Assembly (NCBI GenBank): GCA_964470965.1
Contig: CAYYIS010000025.1
Coordinates: 6,824 to 70,823, forward strand
DNA length: 64,000 nt
DNA from: CAYYIS01 sp964470965
GTDB lineage: Bacteria; JAAXHH01; JABIQT01
Direction: 5' to 3'
The translations under genes and the position numbers were made by a program. Positions 17,369 through 25,765 of the stretch are shown piece by piece (position 1 is the first letter of the stretch; the number at the start of each line of letters is the position of its first letter). Under the pieces are notes generated by a model. That model was not told where the DNA came from and made no database searches. It worked only from the letters and a program-made list of their open reading frames with translations.

Positions 17369-17816
17369 ATGAAAGGTGTTCCTTAGTGTGTATCCTGCCA
17401 GCCATTAGTTTGGCGGGCAGCAACGCCTTCAGCCTGGCTGTAAACCCGTGAGGCTTCGCCGCATTGTTTATCCGGCAAGGTGCCTTGGCAAACATGTACA
17501 CCTTCCGTGCCAGCTGTCGGGCTGTGGGTGGTGCCCGTGGTTCTGGGCGGGGATCCATGATGTCAGGTGTACAGACTACCTTCTCCTTCGGTCTGACACT
17601 AATGACAATAGGTTAAGGGGCGAGTGGCGGCCTAGTCTGGCAGCACCGTGCCGGGGATGGCCTCCTGGTGCCCGGTGCTTTGAACCCCTTCTACCAGCCG
17701 GCATCGATAACGGGGCACAACGCTACGAGGCCATATGGACCGGTACCAACGCAGTAGACACCAGCGTGTCCAGCGGCTTGTACCTGCACCACATCACCAA
17801 CGGCAGCGGTTAAATG
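17369..17816 (+). pseudogene. remnant of an exported protein with FlgD-like C-terminal domain
   Basis: A good ribosome binding site (GGGAGG) precedes ATG 17369, but that frame stops after five codons. Shifting frames gives a signal-like ILPAISLAGSNAFSLAVNP, a MYTFRASCRAVGG stretch, and finally (about 17712-17813) RYEAIWTGTNAVDTSVSSGLY followed by LHHITNGSG-stop. The last part matches the FlgD_ig/type IX-like C-terminal pattern of W-x-G-x-(D/N)-x(n)-V-x-S-G-x-Y. The whole looks like a secreted surface-protein gene broken by frameshifts and internal loss. Confidence in the FlgD-like end is moderate, in the rest low. Confidence 0.4.
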
Positions 17817-17924
17817 GATACTTAAAGGATGAAACGGTTGAAAAAGAGTGTATTGCCTGGAGGCAACACGTCAGGATGCCGGTTCCTGGATGTTTGGGCG
17901 GTCAAAATAGGAGGATCTAATATC

Positions 17925-18170
17925 ATGATTTCAATAGAGTCACTGACGACTTTTTTCGGTTGGTGCGCTATCATCAATATCGGGATGATTTTGATGATAG
18001 TGCTGATCTGGAGTGTCTTTCAAGAGGATATTGCACGCATCCATGCGAAGATTTTTGGGGTCACCGCCGAAGAAACGAAGGTGACATTTTTCCGGGTTAT
18101 TCAGCAATATCGACTGGCGCTCGCGGTACTGAACCTTGTTCCATACATTGTCCTGAAGATCATGGCCTGA
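17925..18170 (+). CDS. DUF6868-like small membrane protein
   Basis: An 81-aa membrane protein. ATG 17925 follows AGGAGG by about 10 bases; the open frame extends upstream but without sense. Two hydrophobic segments are present: LTTFFGWCAIINIGMILMIV and YRLALAVLNLVPYIVL. Between them stands the IARIHAKIFGVT loop. The FFGWC-IN, RIHAKIFG and NLVPYIVLKIM pattern matches small proteins I know as DUF6868. Function unknown. It is followed by noncoding sequence and the convergent NTF2-like array. Confidence 0.7.
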   Translation: MISIESLTTFFGWCAIINIGMILMIVLIWSVFQEDIARIHAKIFGVTAEETKVTFFRVIQQYRLALAVLNLVPYIVLKIMA

Positions 18171-18258
18171 ATGAAATTCAAATCAGGTCCACATCCGGAA
18201 ACAGTTAAGGTGACAGGCGAGTCCGGGGCGGCTCCCTTGTGCTCAATCTGGGACCGGC

Positions 18259-18277
18259 GGCACGCTTTCCGCGTGCC
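18259..18277 (-). terminator. hairpin downstream of NTF2-like copy A
   Basis: GGCACGC/GCGTGCC arms (18259-18265, 18271-18277) with a 5-base loop lie about 75 bases beyond the stop of copy A. There is no strong T-run, so termination is only possible. The adjoining CCTTCCGCCAAAATCACC is repeated near 19020 after copy B. Confidence 0.35.
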
Positions 18278-18351
18278 CCTTCCGCCAAAATCACCCACTT
18301 CTAAACATTGGATTCTTACATTCCGTAAAGCGCTTTCCCGCTATCCCTGAA

Positions 18352-18894
18352 TCACTTTGCGGCGGACGCAGCCGCGATGTGACCCATCATCCCGCCTACA
18401 TCCATGAATTCGACTATCCGTGTGATTTTACCGCCTTCTAATTCAAGGTTGGCATACCACCATGGTTCAGCCACAACGCCGGACTCGGTGTGCGTGCCCT
18501 TCCAGTGCACATACATCCGTACGGAACCATCGGGTTCCGAAGTAAATTCATCCAGTCCCGGTAGATAGTAGGTTTCTTGCATACTAATATCATCGAAACC
18601 GTCGTTGTATCCCTGCAGCAATGCCCGCCACTCGTCCTTTGTACCGCCATCCAGGTCCGATCCGTAAACAGGGGAAGTCCATTTTACACTGTCGGCAACC
18701 AGCGCGCTCGCTGTTTCCATGTCCTCGTCCATGAAGGCCTTGTACATGGCTTCCACGACAGTCTTGTTTGCTACGTACTCCGGGGCCTCACTAAGGTTAG
18801 CGGCTGACTGTGCTTCCTCCGGTGCGTTCTGAGACAGGGCCAGGTAAACGACGAGGGCCCCGATGATCAATCCAATAACGATACCTTTTCCCAT
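18352..18894 (-). CDS. membrane-anchored NTF2/SnoaL-like protein, copy A
   Basis: A 180-aa protein: one N-terminal transmembrane anchor (GIVIGLIIGALVVYLALS), a short linker, then an NTF2/SnoaL-like cone-fold domain (about residues 40-175). Markers are VVEAMYKAFMDEDMETASAL, LVADSVKWTSPVYG, YLPGLDEFTSEPDGSVRMYV, HWKGTH and ITRIVEFMDVGGMMGHIAAA. GGAG stands 8 bases upstream of ATG. Such domains bind small ligands or act as isomerases or hydrolases; no catalytic residue can be assigned. It is the last of five tandem paralogues, closest to copy B. Its upstream TTAGCA matches the TTGACA box of the other copies at the same relative place but is degenerate. Confidence 0.8.
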   Translation of the reverse strand: MGKGIVIGLIIGALVVYLALSQNAPEEAQSAANLSEAPEYVANKTVVEAMYKAFMDEDMETASALVADSVKWTSPVYGSDLDGGTKDEWRALLQGYNDGFDDISMQETYYLPGLDEFTSEPDGSVRMYVHWKGTHTESGVVAEPWWYANLELEGGKITRIVEFMDVGGMMGHIAAASAAK

Positions 18895-19098
18895 GAGTGT
18901 GCTCCTCTAGATAAATGTGGTGGATAAAACACGAATATTAACTGTAGTATTGAGTGACTAAAACCGTATGCTAAGGAATTTGACCGCCGGCCGCAGGCAC
19001 CTCTGCACGGCAGCCTGCCCCTTCCGCCAAAATCACCTGTTGCCTGTCAAAAAAACGGATTCTAATGTACCCCAAAGGACTGTTCCCCGGTCCCAGAA

Positions 19099-19641
19099 TC
19101 AATTGCCTGCGGCCGCCGCCGCGATGTGGTTCATCATCCCACCTACATCCATGTATTCCGAAGCCCGGGTGATCTTCCCGTCCTCTAATTCAAAATTGGC
19201 GTAGTACCAGGGTTCCGCCACAACACCGGACTCGGTGTGGGTGCCTTTCCAATGCACGTACAGCCGTACCGATCCGTCTGGTTCCGAGGTGTACTCATCC
19301 AGCCCCGGCAGCCAGAAAGACTGTTGCATGGTTACATCGTCGAAGCCGTCGTTGTATCCCTGAAGCAACGCGCGCCACTCGTCCTTCGTGCCCCCGTCCA
19401 GCTCGGCTCCATAGGCCGGTGTCGTCCATTTCACGCTGTCGGCAACCACGCCGCTCCAGGTGTCCAGATCCTCGGCCGTGAAAGCCGCGAACATGGCTTC
19501 CACGACGGCCTTGTTGGCCACATACTCGGGGGCCTCACTAAGGTTAGCCGCCGCCGGCGCTTCGTCCGGCGCGTTCTGAGATAGGGCCAGGTAAACGACC
19601 AGGGCCCCGATGATCAATCCAATAACGATACCTTTTCCCAT
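19099..19641 (-). CDS. membrane-anchored NTF2/SnoaL-like protein, copy B
   Basis: A 180-aa paralogue. The N-terminal anchor is identical to copy A up to about residue 25, followed by APAAANLSEAPEYVANKAVV, LVADSVKW-like VVADSVKWTTPAYGAELDGG, a W-L-P-G-L-D-E-Y-T strand, HWKGTHTESGVVAEPWYYAN and a DVGGMMNHIAAA end. The 5' leader shares CTAGAGGAGCAC with copy A. A perfect TTGACA lies at 19716-19721, 75 bases ahead of the ATG. Its own promoter and the absence of partner genes suggest a stand-alone function. Near-identical A and B N-termini indicate recent duplication. Confidence 0.8.
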   Translation of the reverse strand: MGKGIVIGLIIGALVVYLALSQNAPDEAPAAANLSEAPEYVANKAVVEAMFAAFTAEDLDTWSGVVADSVKWTTPAYGAELDGGTKDEWRALLQGYNDGFDDVTMQQSFWLPGLDEYTSEPDGSVRLYVHWKGTHTESGVVAEPWYYANFELEDGKITRASEYMDVGGMMNHIAAAAAGN

Positions 19642-19882
19642 GAACGTGCTCCTCTAGACAAATGTGGTGGATTAAACAAAATTACGAAACGTAAAAATGG
19701 GTGCTGGAAGCCGTATGTCAAGAAAATTCACCGCCGGCCGCAGACCCGGCCAATGGCGGTCGGTATGTTGAGGTATCTGGGAATTCGCCAAGGAGACCGA
19801 TCTGGAGGTAGTGGAAATATCGATCGGCCAACCCGCAGAAAACGGCACAGCCCGTGGGCCCGGGAAGCCAGGCTGAATCAAA

Positions 19883-19911
19883 GAGGGGGCATGCTTAAGG
19901 CATGCCCCCTC
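19883..19911 (-). terminator. rho-independent-like terminator after NTF2-like copy C
   Basis: A perfect 12-bp stem (GAGGGGGCATGC / GCATGCCCCCTC) with loop TTAAG. On the minus strand it is followed by TTTGATTC. It lies 45 bases beyond the stop of copy C. Confidence 0.65.
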
Positions 19912-19956
19912 CTGAATCTACCAGCCATCACTTCCCCAAAGCGGTCCACCCCTTAA

Positions 19957-20493
19957 TTACTCTCCGGCGGAGGCAGCCGCAATTTGATTCATAACGCCGC
20001 CAACATCACCGAAGGACTGATACGACGTTATTTTCCCGTCTTCGAAACTATTGATATTAAGGTAAAACCATGGATCGATTTTCAGGCCTGACGAATGGGT
20101 TGCATTATAGTGCACGTAAACACGCACAGACCCGTTCGGTTCCGATGTCACTCCGTCAAGACCGGGTAGATACACGACCTGCTCCAACGCGAAGTCATCA
20201 AACTCATCCATATTTTGAAGGGATTTGAGCCAGTCCTCCTTGGTGCCGGAGTTCGGTGTCGCATTGGGCGTATATGCCGCGCCGGTATACTTCACGGTGT
20301 CTGACACCGTGGCGGACCAGGCTTCCATGTCTTCGTCTATGAGAGCCTGGAACATGGCCTCCACGACGCCCTTGTTGGCCACGTAGGCGGGGTCTTCATT
20401 CAAGTTTACGGGTGCCGGTGCCTCTGCCGACCCGTTCAGGACCAGGTAAGCGCCCAGGGCGCCTATCACAATACCGATGACGAGTTTAGCCAT
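19957..20493 (-). CDS. membrane-anchored NTF2/SnoaL-like protein, copy C
   Basis: A 178-aa paralogue starting at ATG 20493 (AAGGAGG 7 bases upstream); the frame is open to 20559 but the anchor MAKLVIGIVIGALGAYLVLN marks the true start. NTF2-like segments are GVVEAMFQALIDEDMEAWSA, TVSDTVKYTGAAY, YLPGLDGVTSEPNGSVRVYV, HYNATHSSGLK and SFGDVGGVMNQIAAAS. It is closest to copy D, with which it shares the leader GTTTCCACCTTATTCAAGGAG. A TTGACA box lies at 20582-20587, 89 bases upstream, and a strong terminator follows the gene. Confidence 0.8.
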   Translation of the reverse strand: MAKLVIGIVIGALGAYLVLNGSAEAPAPVNLNEDPAYVANKGVVEAMFQALIDEDMEAWSATVSDTVKYTGAAYTPNATPNSGTKEDWLKSLQNMDEFDDFALEQVVYLPGLDGVTSEPNGSVRVYVHYNATHSSGLKIDPWFYLNINSFEDGKITSYQSFGDVGGVMNQIAAASAGE

Positions 20494-20741
20494 GTTATAT
20501 CCTCCTTGAATAAGGTGGAAACGGTTGAAACGTTGCCGATGTGGGGTAGATGTAACCAACTTTGCGTGCTACCGCCCGATATGTCAAGGATTTTAGCAGC
20601 TCGGCAGATATATAGGGCCTTGCGGACAGAAGCCGGTCTCCCGTGAAACAAGCCTCATAAACCGGCAGAACGGAAGGATCGAGTGGCGTGTGAGCCCGGT
20701 TGATCTGACCGAGCGGTGCCCGGGTCTGTCTGCCAAAGAAA

Positions 20742-20770
20742 GAAGGGGTACGCATACCGCGCACCCCTTC
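20742..20770 (-). terminator. terminator after NTF2-like copy D
   Basis: GAAGGGGT (20742-20749) pairs with ACCCCTTC (20763-20770), extendable by three more pairs with one mismatch. The minus strand continues TTTCTTTGG. It lies 41 bases beyond the stop of copy D. Confidence 0.6.
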
Positions 20771-20810
20771 ACCTGCTCATCGTAGGGCGAACAACCAGTT
20801 ACGTCGGATA

Positions 20811-21350
20811 TCAGTCTCCGTCCGACGCGGCAGCGATGTTATTCATCACGCCTCCTGCATCGCCGAAGGCTCCGAAGGTCGTTATTTTTCCACCTTCGAA
20901 TTTATCGAAGTTGTAGTAGAAAATTGGATCGGCTTTTACGCCCGACGAGTGCGTGGCGTTCCAGCGCACGTAGACACGGACAGAACCGTTGGGTACCGCG
21001 GTCACCCCGTCAAGCCCCGGAAGATAGGTTGCCTGCTCAATAGCGAAATCATCAAAATTGTCGAAAAGATTCTGGGTGTCCTTCATCCAGTCTTCCTTGG
21101 TGCCTGAGCCCTGGACTCTACCGGGCGAATACGCGGTCGGGTTATACTTCACGGTGTCGGACACCGTGGCGGACCAGGCTTCCAAGTCTTCGTCGATGAT
21201 GGCCTGGAACATGGCTTCCGCGACGGCCTTGTTGGCCACGTACGCAGAGTCTTCACTCAGGTTTACAGGCGCCGGCGCCTCTGCCGACCCGTTCAGAGCC
21301 AGGTAAGCGCCCAGTGCGCCGATCACAATACCAATGATAAGTTTAACCAC
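20811..21350 (-). CDS. membrane-anchored NTF2/SnoaL-like protein, copy D
   Basis: A 179-aa paralogue beginning with GTG at 21350, with AGGAG about 9 bases upstream. Anchor: VKLIIGIVIGALGAYLALN. Domain markers: AVAEAMFQAIIDEDLEAWSA, TVSDTVKYNPTAY, YLPGLDGVTAVPNGSVRVYV, RWNATHSSGVK and AFGDAGGVMNNIAAA. TTGACA at 21439-21444 lies 89 bases ahead of the start, the same distance as in copy C. Like the others it is predicted to be tethered to the inner membrane with the cone-fold domain outside, assuming N-in topology. Confidence 0.8.
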   Translation of the reverse strand: MVKLIIGIVIGALGAYLALNGSAEAPAPVNLSEDSAYVANKAVAEAMFQAIIDEDLEAWSATVSDTVKYNPTAYSPGRVQGSGTKEDWMKDTQNLFDNFDDFAIEQATYLPGLDGVTAVPNGSVRVYVRWNATHSSGVKADPIFYYNFDKFEGGKITTFGAFGDAGGVMNNIAAASDGD

Positions 21351-21556
21351 GTCCTATACTCCTTGAATAAGGTGGAAACAGTTGAAATGTTGCTGATGTG
21401 GGATAGATACACCCTAAACTGCGCGGGAACGGTTGTAATGTCAAGGATTTCCGGCGGAAATGAGGAAAAGGCGCATAAGCCCCGCGTTTGTTCCCTGTAC
21501 CCTTCTGAGGCCATCGCCTTTACCACAGTTCGGGACGGTGGACGCAAATTGAAAGA

Positions 21557-21583
21557 AAGGGGTACGCATTTCACGTACCCCTT
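21557..21583 (-). terminator. terminator after NTF2-like copy E
   Basis: AAGGGGTACG (21557-21566) pairs with CGTACCCCTT (21574-21583) over a 7-base loop. On the minus strand it is followed by TCTTTC. It lies 55 bases beyond the stop of copy E and 118 bases upstream of the copy D -35 box. Confidence 0.6.
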
Positions 21584-21638
21584 CCCCTACTCACATTCCG
21601 GAATCCTGGTGGATTCAAATTGCCGGCTCGTCTTGGAA

Positions 21639-22172
21639 TCACTCACCCGCAGAACCAGCGGCGATATGATTCATCATGCCGCCGACGTCCATAAACTCCA
21701 TGGCCGCAACTATCTTACCACCTTCCAGGTCATAGTTGGCGTAATACCAGGGTTCGGCGACCACGCCGGTGGCGGTATGGGTGCCCTTCCAGTGGACATA
21801 CACACGCACCGAACCGTCTGGTTCCGCCGTCACGCCGTCTAGGCCGGGAAGGTAGACGGACTGCTGATGGGCGAGATCATCGAATTCCTCCTGGTAGTTT
21901 TTGACAACTGCGGTCCAGTCATCCTTCGTACCTGCTTGGCTGACCGAACCGTATGAGGGAGACGACCATTTCAGGCTGTCCGCCACCAGGGCGCTCCAGG
22001 CTTCCATGTCCTCGTCCATGTGGGCCTGGAACATGGCTTCCACGACGGCCTTGTTGGCCACGTACTCGGGTGATTCACTTAATTTGGCGCTTTTCTGTAC
22101 CTCCTCCGACGGATTCAGCACCAGGTAAGTGACCAGGGCGCCGACAATTAAACCAATGATAAGTTTTGCCAC
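21639..22172 (-). CDS. membrane-anchored NTF2/SnoaL-like protein, copy E
   Basis: A 177-aa paralogue. The start is the GTG at 22172, with GGGAGG 7 bases upstream, just before the anchor AKLIIGLIVGALVTYLVLNP; the longer frame to 22343 has no support. Domain markers: AVVEAMFQAHMDEDMEAWSA, LVADSLKWSSPSYG, YLPGLDGVTAEPDGSVRVYV, HWKGTHTATGVVAEPWYYAN and FMDVGGMMNHIAAG. The C-terminal half resembles copies A/B and the anchor resembles C/D, so it may be near the root of the array or recombinant. TTGACA at 22260-22265 lies 88 bases ahead. Confidence 0.8.
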   Translation of the reverse strand: MAKLIIGLIVGALVTYLVLNPSEEVQKSAKLSESPEYVANKAVVEAMFQAHMDEDMEAWSALVADSLKWSSPSYGSVSQAGTKDDWTAVVKNYQEEFDDLAHQQSVYLPGLDGVTAEPDGSVRVYVHWKGTHTATGVVAEPWYYANYDLEGGKIVAAMEFMDVGGMMNHIAAGSAGE

Positions 22173-22468
22173 GTCATATCCTCCCTGCAAAATGTGTGGG
22201 CGTTTAGAATGTTGCCGATGTTTAAGAATATAAGGTATACATAAAGCTAAAAGTCTGGTTGTCAAGGCATTTATATACTCGTGAGCGTTCCTGACCGGCC
22301 GGTGGATGAATTCGGACTCCGTATGCATCCTTCCGATCCGCACCGGTGGGAACGGAGAAACATGCAGGGAGTTCCGATGGGGCCTTTAAGTGTTACGCCA
22401 GCCAAAGTGTTGTGATGGGGACCGTTATTATACCGCGTGATTCGCGATCAGGAGGCTTTGGTCCCTTC

Positions 22469-22936
22469 TTACTGTTTCGCGTCCTCTTCAGTCTTTTCCA
22501 CCGGGCCGCCTTCTTCCGTCCACGCCTTGAATCCTCCAGCGAGCAGAAATGGGTTTTTTACCCCCATATCGATCGCGACTTTAGCCGCCAGCAGTGAGCG
22601 TCCCCCCGTCTCACAAAGGAAGACCACCCGCTTTTGCGACGCAAATACATCCAGGTGCATCGAACTCGCGGGATCGATGTAGAACTCCAGGACGCCGCGG
22701 GGCACGTGGACCGAGCCGGGAATTACGCCATATCTGTCCAGTTCCTCCTTCTCACGGACGTCCACCAGCACCAGGTCGCCCTTCGAATCCAACACATCCG
22801 CTACGCTTATGGCCTTTACAACCGCACGGGCTTCGGCCTTGTAGTCTTCCAAGCGTATTGCACGGCGGCTGCGTGTATCCTGACAGCCGATGATCGTGGT
22901 GATGGTAAGCAAGGTAAACAACCAATACCGTCGCAT
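22469..22936 (-). CDS. rhodanese-domain lipoprotein
   Basis: A 155-aa protein with a lipoprotein signal (LLTITTIIGC, lipidated Cys near residue 18). A single rhodanese domain follows: ISVADVLDSKGDLVLVDVRE, IPGSVHVPRG, then the active loop LCETGGRSLLAA, where the catalytic Cys (near residue 107) has the CxxxxR form needed for sulfur transfer, and FLLAGGFKAWTEEGGPV. It probably handles persulfide outside the cytoplasm. It begins 14 bases after the M14 peptidase stop, suggesting an aldo/keto reductase-M14-rhodanese transcript. Confidence 0.85.
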   Translation of the reverse strand: MRRYWLFTLLTITTIIGCQDTRSRRAIRLEDYKAEARAVVKAISVADVLDSKGDLVLVDVREKEELDRYGVIPGSVHVPRGVLEFYIDPASSMHLDVFASQKRVVFLCETGGRSLLAAKVAIDMGVKNPFLLAGGFKAWTEEGGPVEKTEEDAKQ

Positions 22937-22950
22937 GTTTCTTTCTCAGC

Positions 22951-24618
22951 TCAGATTCGCACGTCGACCGAACAGGCAACATCTTCTCCGGCGCCGCCAC
23001 GAATGACAAGTTCTCCGAGTAACCGCCGGTCCGGACCGTCCACAGACACGAACCATTCGACCGGCGGACCGGCGCTCTTCCCTGCGAGATGGCCGAGGTC
23101 GACAGAGTTCGTAGCCGGGTCCGACGTTACCCCTTCGGCAGGTTTGAATACGGTTTTTACCGTCGGCACCCTTCGTAACGTCTTTCCTTTTTGGGTTACA
23201 TTGGAGGCTAACTCTCCGGTGTTTCCTATGCGTGCCTTGACCCGGTACGTGCTGTCGCCCACGCGGTCTACCGCGAGTTCTTCCAAGGAGATCCGGGGCC
23301 GCCGCTGGGCCAAGTCAATCGTAAATGCGTACGTACCTTCTATCGTCGCCGGCAATTCGTTTATTAGCGGGTTGTCTAACTGCGTGTGGAGCAGGCCCCC
23401 TATTTCTATGTCTCCCAGCTGCGGATGTGCCATCGCGCGCCAGGGTTCAAAAATTCGGTCCTGTTGCCCTCGGCTGTCCCACCATACCATCAGCTTACGC
23501 ATCCAGTTTTTCTCGTCGCCGTCTGACCAGCACAGAACTTCCTCCGTCCGCAAACCCGCGTTGTTGAGGACGGTTCCCAGTTCGATCTCAAACGCGAGTA
23601 TACCCAGGTGATGATAGTGGAAATCGAGCGAATGACCGGCTTTGCCCGAGGTGTCGCCGCCATTAGCAAACGACCGGGTAAGGGACACCGCAGGCGTGCC
23701 GGTCCGTTCTGCACCCAGGGAAGCGAGTGATTCCATCATTGCATCGTCATCGGGATCGAGATCGCTCCGGGATCCGCTGGCCGGCTGGCGGATAATCGAC
23801 GCGTGCCCACAGTGATAGCCTAGTACGGCGAATATTTTGGGATGGGCCGTGAGGAACTCCGCGAGGGATCTCACCTCCGGTTCACTGAAGGGGAAATCTC
23901 CCGCACCGATCTGATCGGGACGCCAGTTGTATGACCAGTTTCGGTTCCAGTCTACGCTGCGTCCGCCCATCAGATCCAGATTTTTCGGGAAAAATGAGTG
24001 CATCCCGCCTTGCAAAATCTGGTCTCCGCCATCCCATTCGTGTATGTAACCTTCCGGAAAAATCCGGTAATACGGCCCAGGGGCGCCACCCTGACGGTCC
24101 ACGAGCAGTCTCGGTTCCTCCGGGTCGATGATGAAGTTGCCGTCCGGATGTTCCTGCCGCATGGTCAGCACGAGACCGTTCCCGTCGATATCCTCCGGAT
24201 AGACGACATTGGCCTGACGGTTGGTGAAATCCGTTCTGCTTCGCACGCGTGCCGATGTCGACACGCAGAATTCGGTGGCATCGGGACACAGGCGGGGAAT
24301 GATGTAGAACGTCATCCCGCTGAGCAGTCCCCCGGTTCGATGATCCTGTAGTAATCTCACTGCCGTGTGCAGCGCCCCGTGTGTGGAGGCCGGTTCGTGC
24401 GCGTGAATACCGGCGTGTATCAGGCAGGCGGGTCGCGATTGGGGCGGTCCGGTCGTGTGGTCGGTCAGGGTAAGCAGGGGAATGTCTCTGCCGTCACGGG
24501 ACTGGCCGAGGTGTGACAACCGGCAAAAGCCTGGGCTGGCCGACGCGATATCCCGCAAGAATCCGGACAGTTCCTCGTAGGTAAAAAAATGGTCGAACTG
24601 TAATTGAGGCAAAGCCAT
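22951..24618 (-). CDS. M14-family zinc carboxypeptidase-like protein
   Basis: A 555-aa protein starting at ATG 24618, one base after the aldo/keto reductase stop. The frame is open to 24729 but that part overlaps the reductase. The M14 zinc site is visible as GIHAHE (His72, Glu75) and later LGYHCGH; SVDWNRNW matches the substrate-binding Asn-Arg, and LGILAFEIELGT carries the catalytic-type Glu. A C-terminal beta-rich region (about residues 430-555, with RVKARIGNTGELASNVTQKG) looks like an accessory Ig-like domain. There is no signal peptide, unusual for this class. It may act on peptide-like conjugates in the cytoplasm. Confidence 0.85.
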   Translation of the reverse strand: MALPQLQFDHFFTYEELSGFLRDIASASPGFCRLSHLGQSRDGRDIPLLTLTDHTTGPPQSRPACLIHAGIHAHEPASTHGALHTAVRLLQDHRTGGLLSGMTFYIIPRLCPDATEFCVSTSARVRSRTDFTNRQANVVYPEDIDGNGLVLTMRQEHPDGNFIIDPEEPRLLVDRQGGAPGPYYRIFPEGYIHEWDGGDQILQGGMHSFFPKNLDLMGGRSVDWNRNWSYNWRPDQIGAGDFPFSEPEVRSLAEFLTAHPKIFAVLGYHCGHASIIRQPASGSRSDLDPDDDAMMESLASLGAERTGTPAVSLTRSFANGGDTSGKAGHSLDFHYHHLGILAFEIELGTVLNNAGLRTEEVLCWSDGDEKNWMRKLMVWWDSRGQQDRIFEPWRAMAHPQLGDIEIGGLLHTQLDNPLINELPATIEGTYAFTIDLAQRRPRISLEELAVDRVGDSTYRVKARIGNTGELASNVTQKGKTLRRVPTVKTVFKPAEGVTSDPATNSVDLGHLAGKSAGPPVEWFVSVDGPDRRLLGELVIRGGAGEDVACSVDVRI

Positions 24619-24619
24619 T

Positions 24620-25588
24620 TCATGTCCAAGTCGTATACGGGGGCTGGGGCCAGCCGGCCTTGACGGCGATAGAAAGCGCTTTTCGCCGCTCTTCTTCCGT
24701 GAGCGGAGGCGCTTCCACTGCGCCTGCATTTTCGGCCAACTGGTTGCGATCTTTGGCGCCGGGGATTGCAGACGTCACGCCTGGTGTGTCAAGAACGAAT
24801 CTCAGGGCGGCCTGTACCATCGTACGCCGGCCGTCTTTGACCAGGTAACGCAGTTCCGATAACTTTCTGAAAGAAGCCGCTATCCGTGTGTTATTAAACC
24901 GGTCATGCCGCCTGTCGGTGTCGTCGAGAGCATCGAGATTGTCGAAATATTTACCGGTCAGCGCTCCCTGCGCCAGGGGAACACGTATGAGCGTGCCAAG
25001 GTTGTGCTTCTCTGCAAACCGTAAACCGTCCAGGCCCACCGGATTCACGATGCTGTATCCGATCTGGGCCATGGCGAGGTCTCCCAGATGCATCAGTTTT
25101 CTCATGTCGTCCGTTTCGTAAGAGGAAATGCCGAAGCAACGGATTTTTCCGACTTCGACCAATTCGGTCATGGTGTCCGTCACGGCGCCGAAGGCGTCTT
25201 CATGGGGAGCGCAATGCAGCTGGTAGATATCGATATAACTGGTCTTCAGCCGTCGCAGGCTGGCTTCACAGGCGTCGAGTATGTGCCGCCGGGCGCGGGA
25301 AGGGTTGGGGTCGTCCGGATTTGGTCCGACTTTTGTGGCGATCACGTATCGGTCTCTGCGCCCCAACAAGGCACGACCGATGATTTCTTCACTGTGCCCC
25401 GAACCGTACCCATCAGCGGTGTCGAGAAGGTTTATGCCGAGGGATTCCGCATGCTGGATCGTCGCGATCGATTCTTTATCGTCGATCCCGCTCCAGTTGG
25501 CACCGCCGGCCATGCCGGCCATGGGCCAGCAACCGAGGCCCATAACGGACACTTCGATGTTGGTTTTTCCAATTTGTCTGTATTGCAT
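24620..25588 (-). CDS. aldo/keto reductase
   Basis: A 322-aa NAD(P)H-dependent reductase with an intact catalytic tetrad: Asp56 and Tyr61 in LLDTADGYG, Lys86 in VIATKVG and His125 in IYQLHCAP. GKIRCFGISSYE and SAIPGAKDRNQLAENAGA (cofactor phosphate loop) complete the family pattern. It is first in a minus-strand set with the M14 peptidase (1-base gap) and the rhodanese lipoprotein. Its substrate is probably a sugar or other carbonyl compound; the context does not specify it. Confidence 0.92.
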   Translation of the reverse strand: MQYRQIGKTNIEVSVMGLGCWPMAGMAGGANWSGIDDKESIATIQHAESLGINLLDTADGYGSGHSEEIIGRALLGRRDRYVIATKVGPNPDDPNPSRARRHILDACEASLRRLKTSYIDIYQLHCAPHEDAFGAVTDTMTELVEVGKIRCFGISSYETDDMRKLMHLGDLAMAQIGYSIVNPVGLDGLRFAEKHNLGTLIRVPLAQGALTGKYFDNLDALDDTDRRHDRFNNTRIAASFRKLSELRYLVKDGRRTMVQAALRFVLDTPGVTSAIPGAKDRNQLAENAGAVEAPPLTEEERRKALSIAVKAGWPQPPYTTWT

Positions 25589-25765
25589 TTCGGGATCGGC
25601 CGTTAAATTGGATTAAAGCATTTAAAACGGTTTAACACAAACCGAAGCCGCCGCACGCGCCACTGGCAGACAGGAATGGATGAAAAACCCCTCGACAGGG
25701 GCAGGATTCAGACCATAGCGTCCGTTACATACATCCGGTCGACGGTGCTTTGGTTCGCCGCTCTC

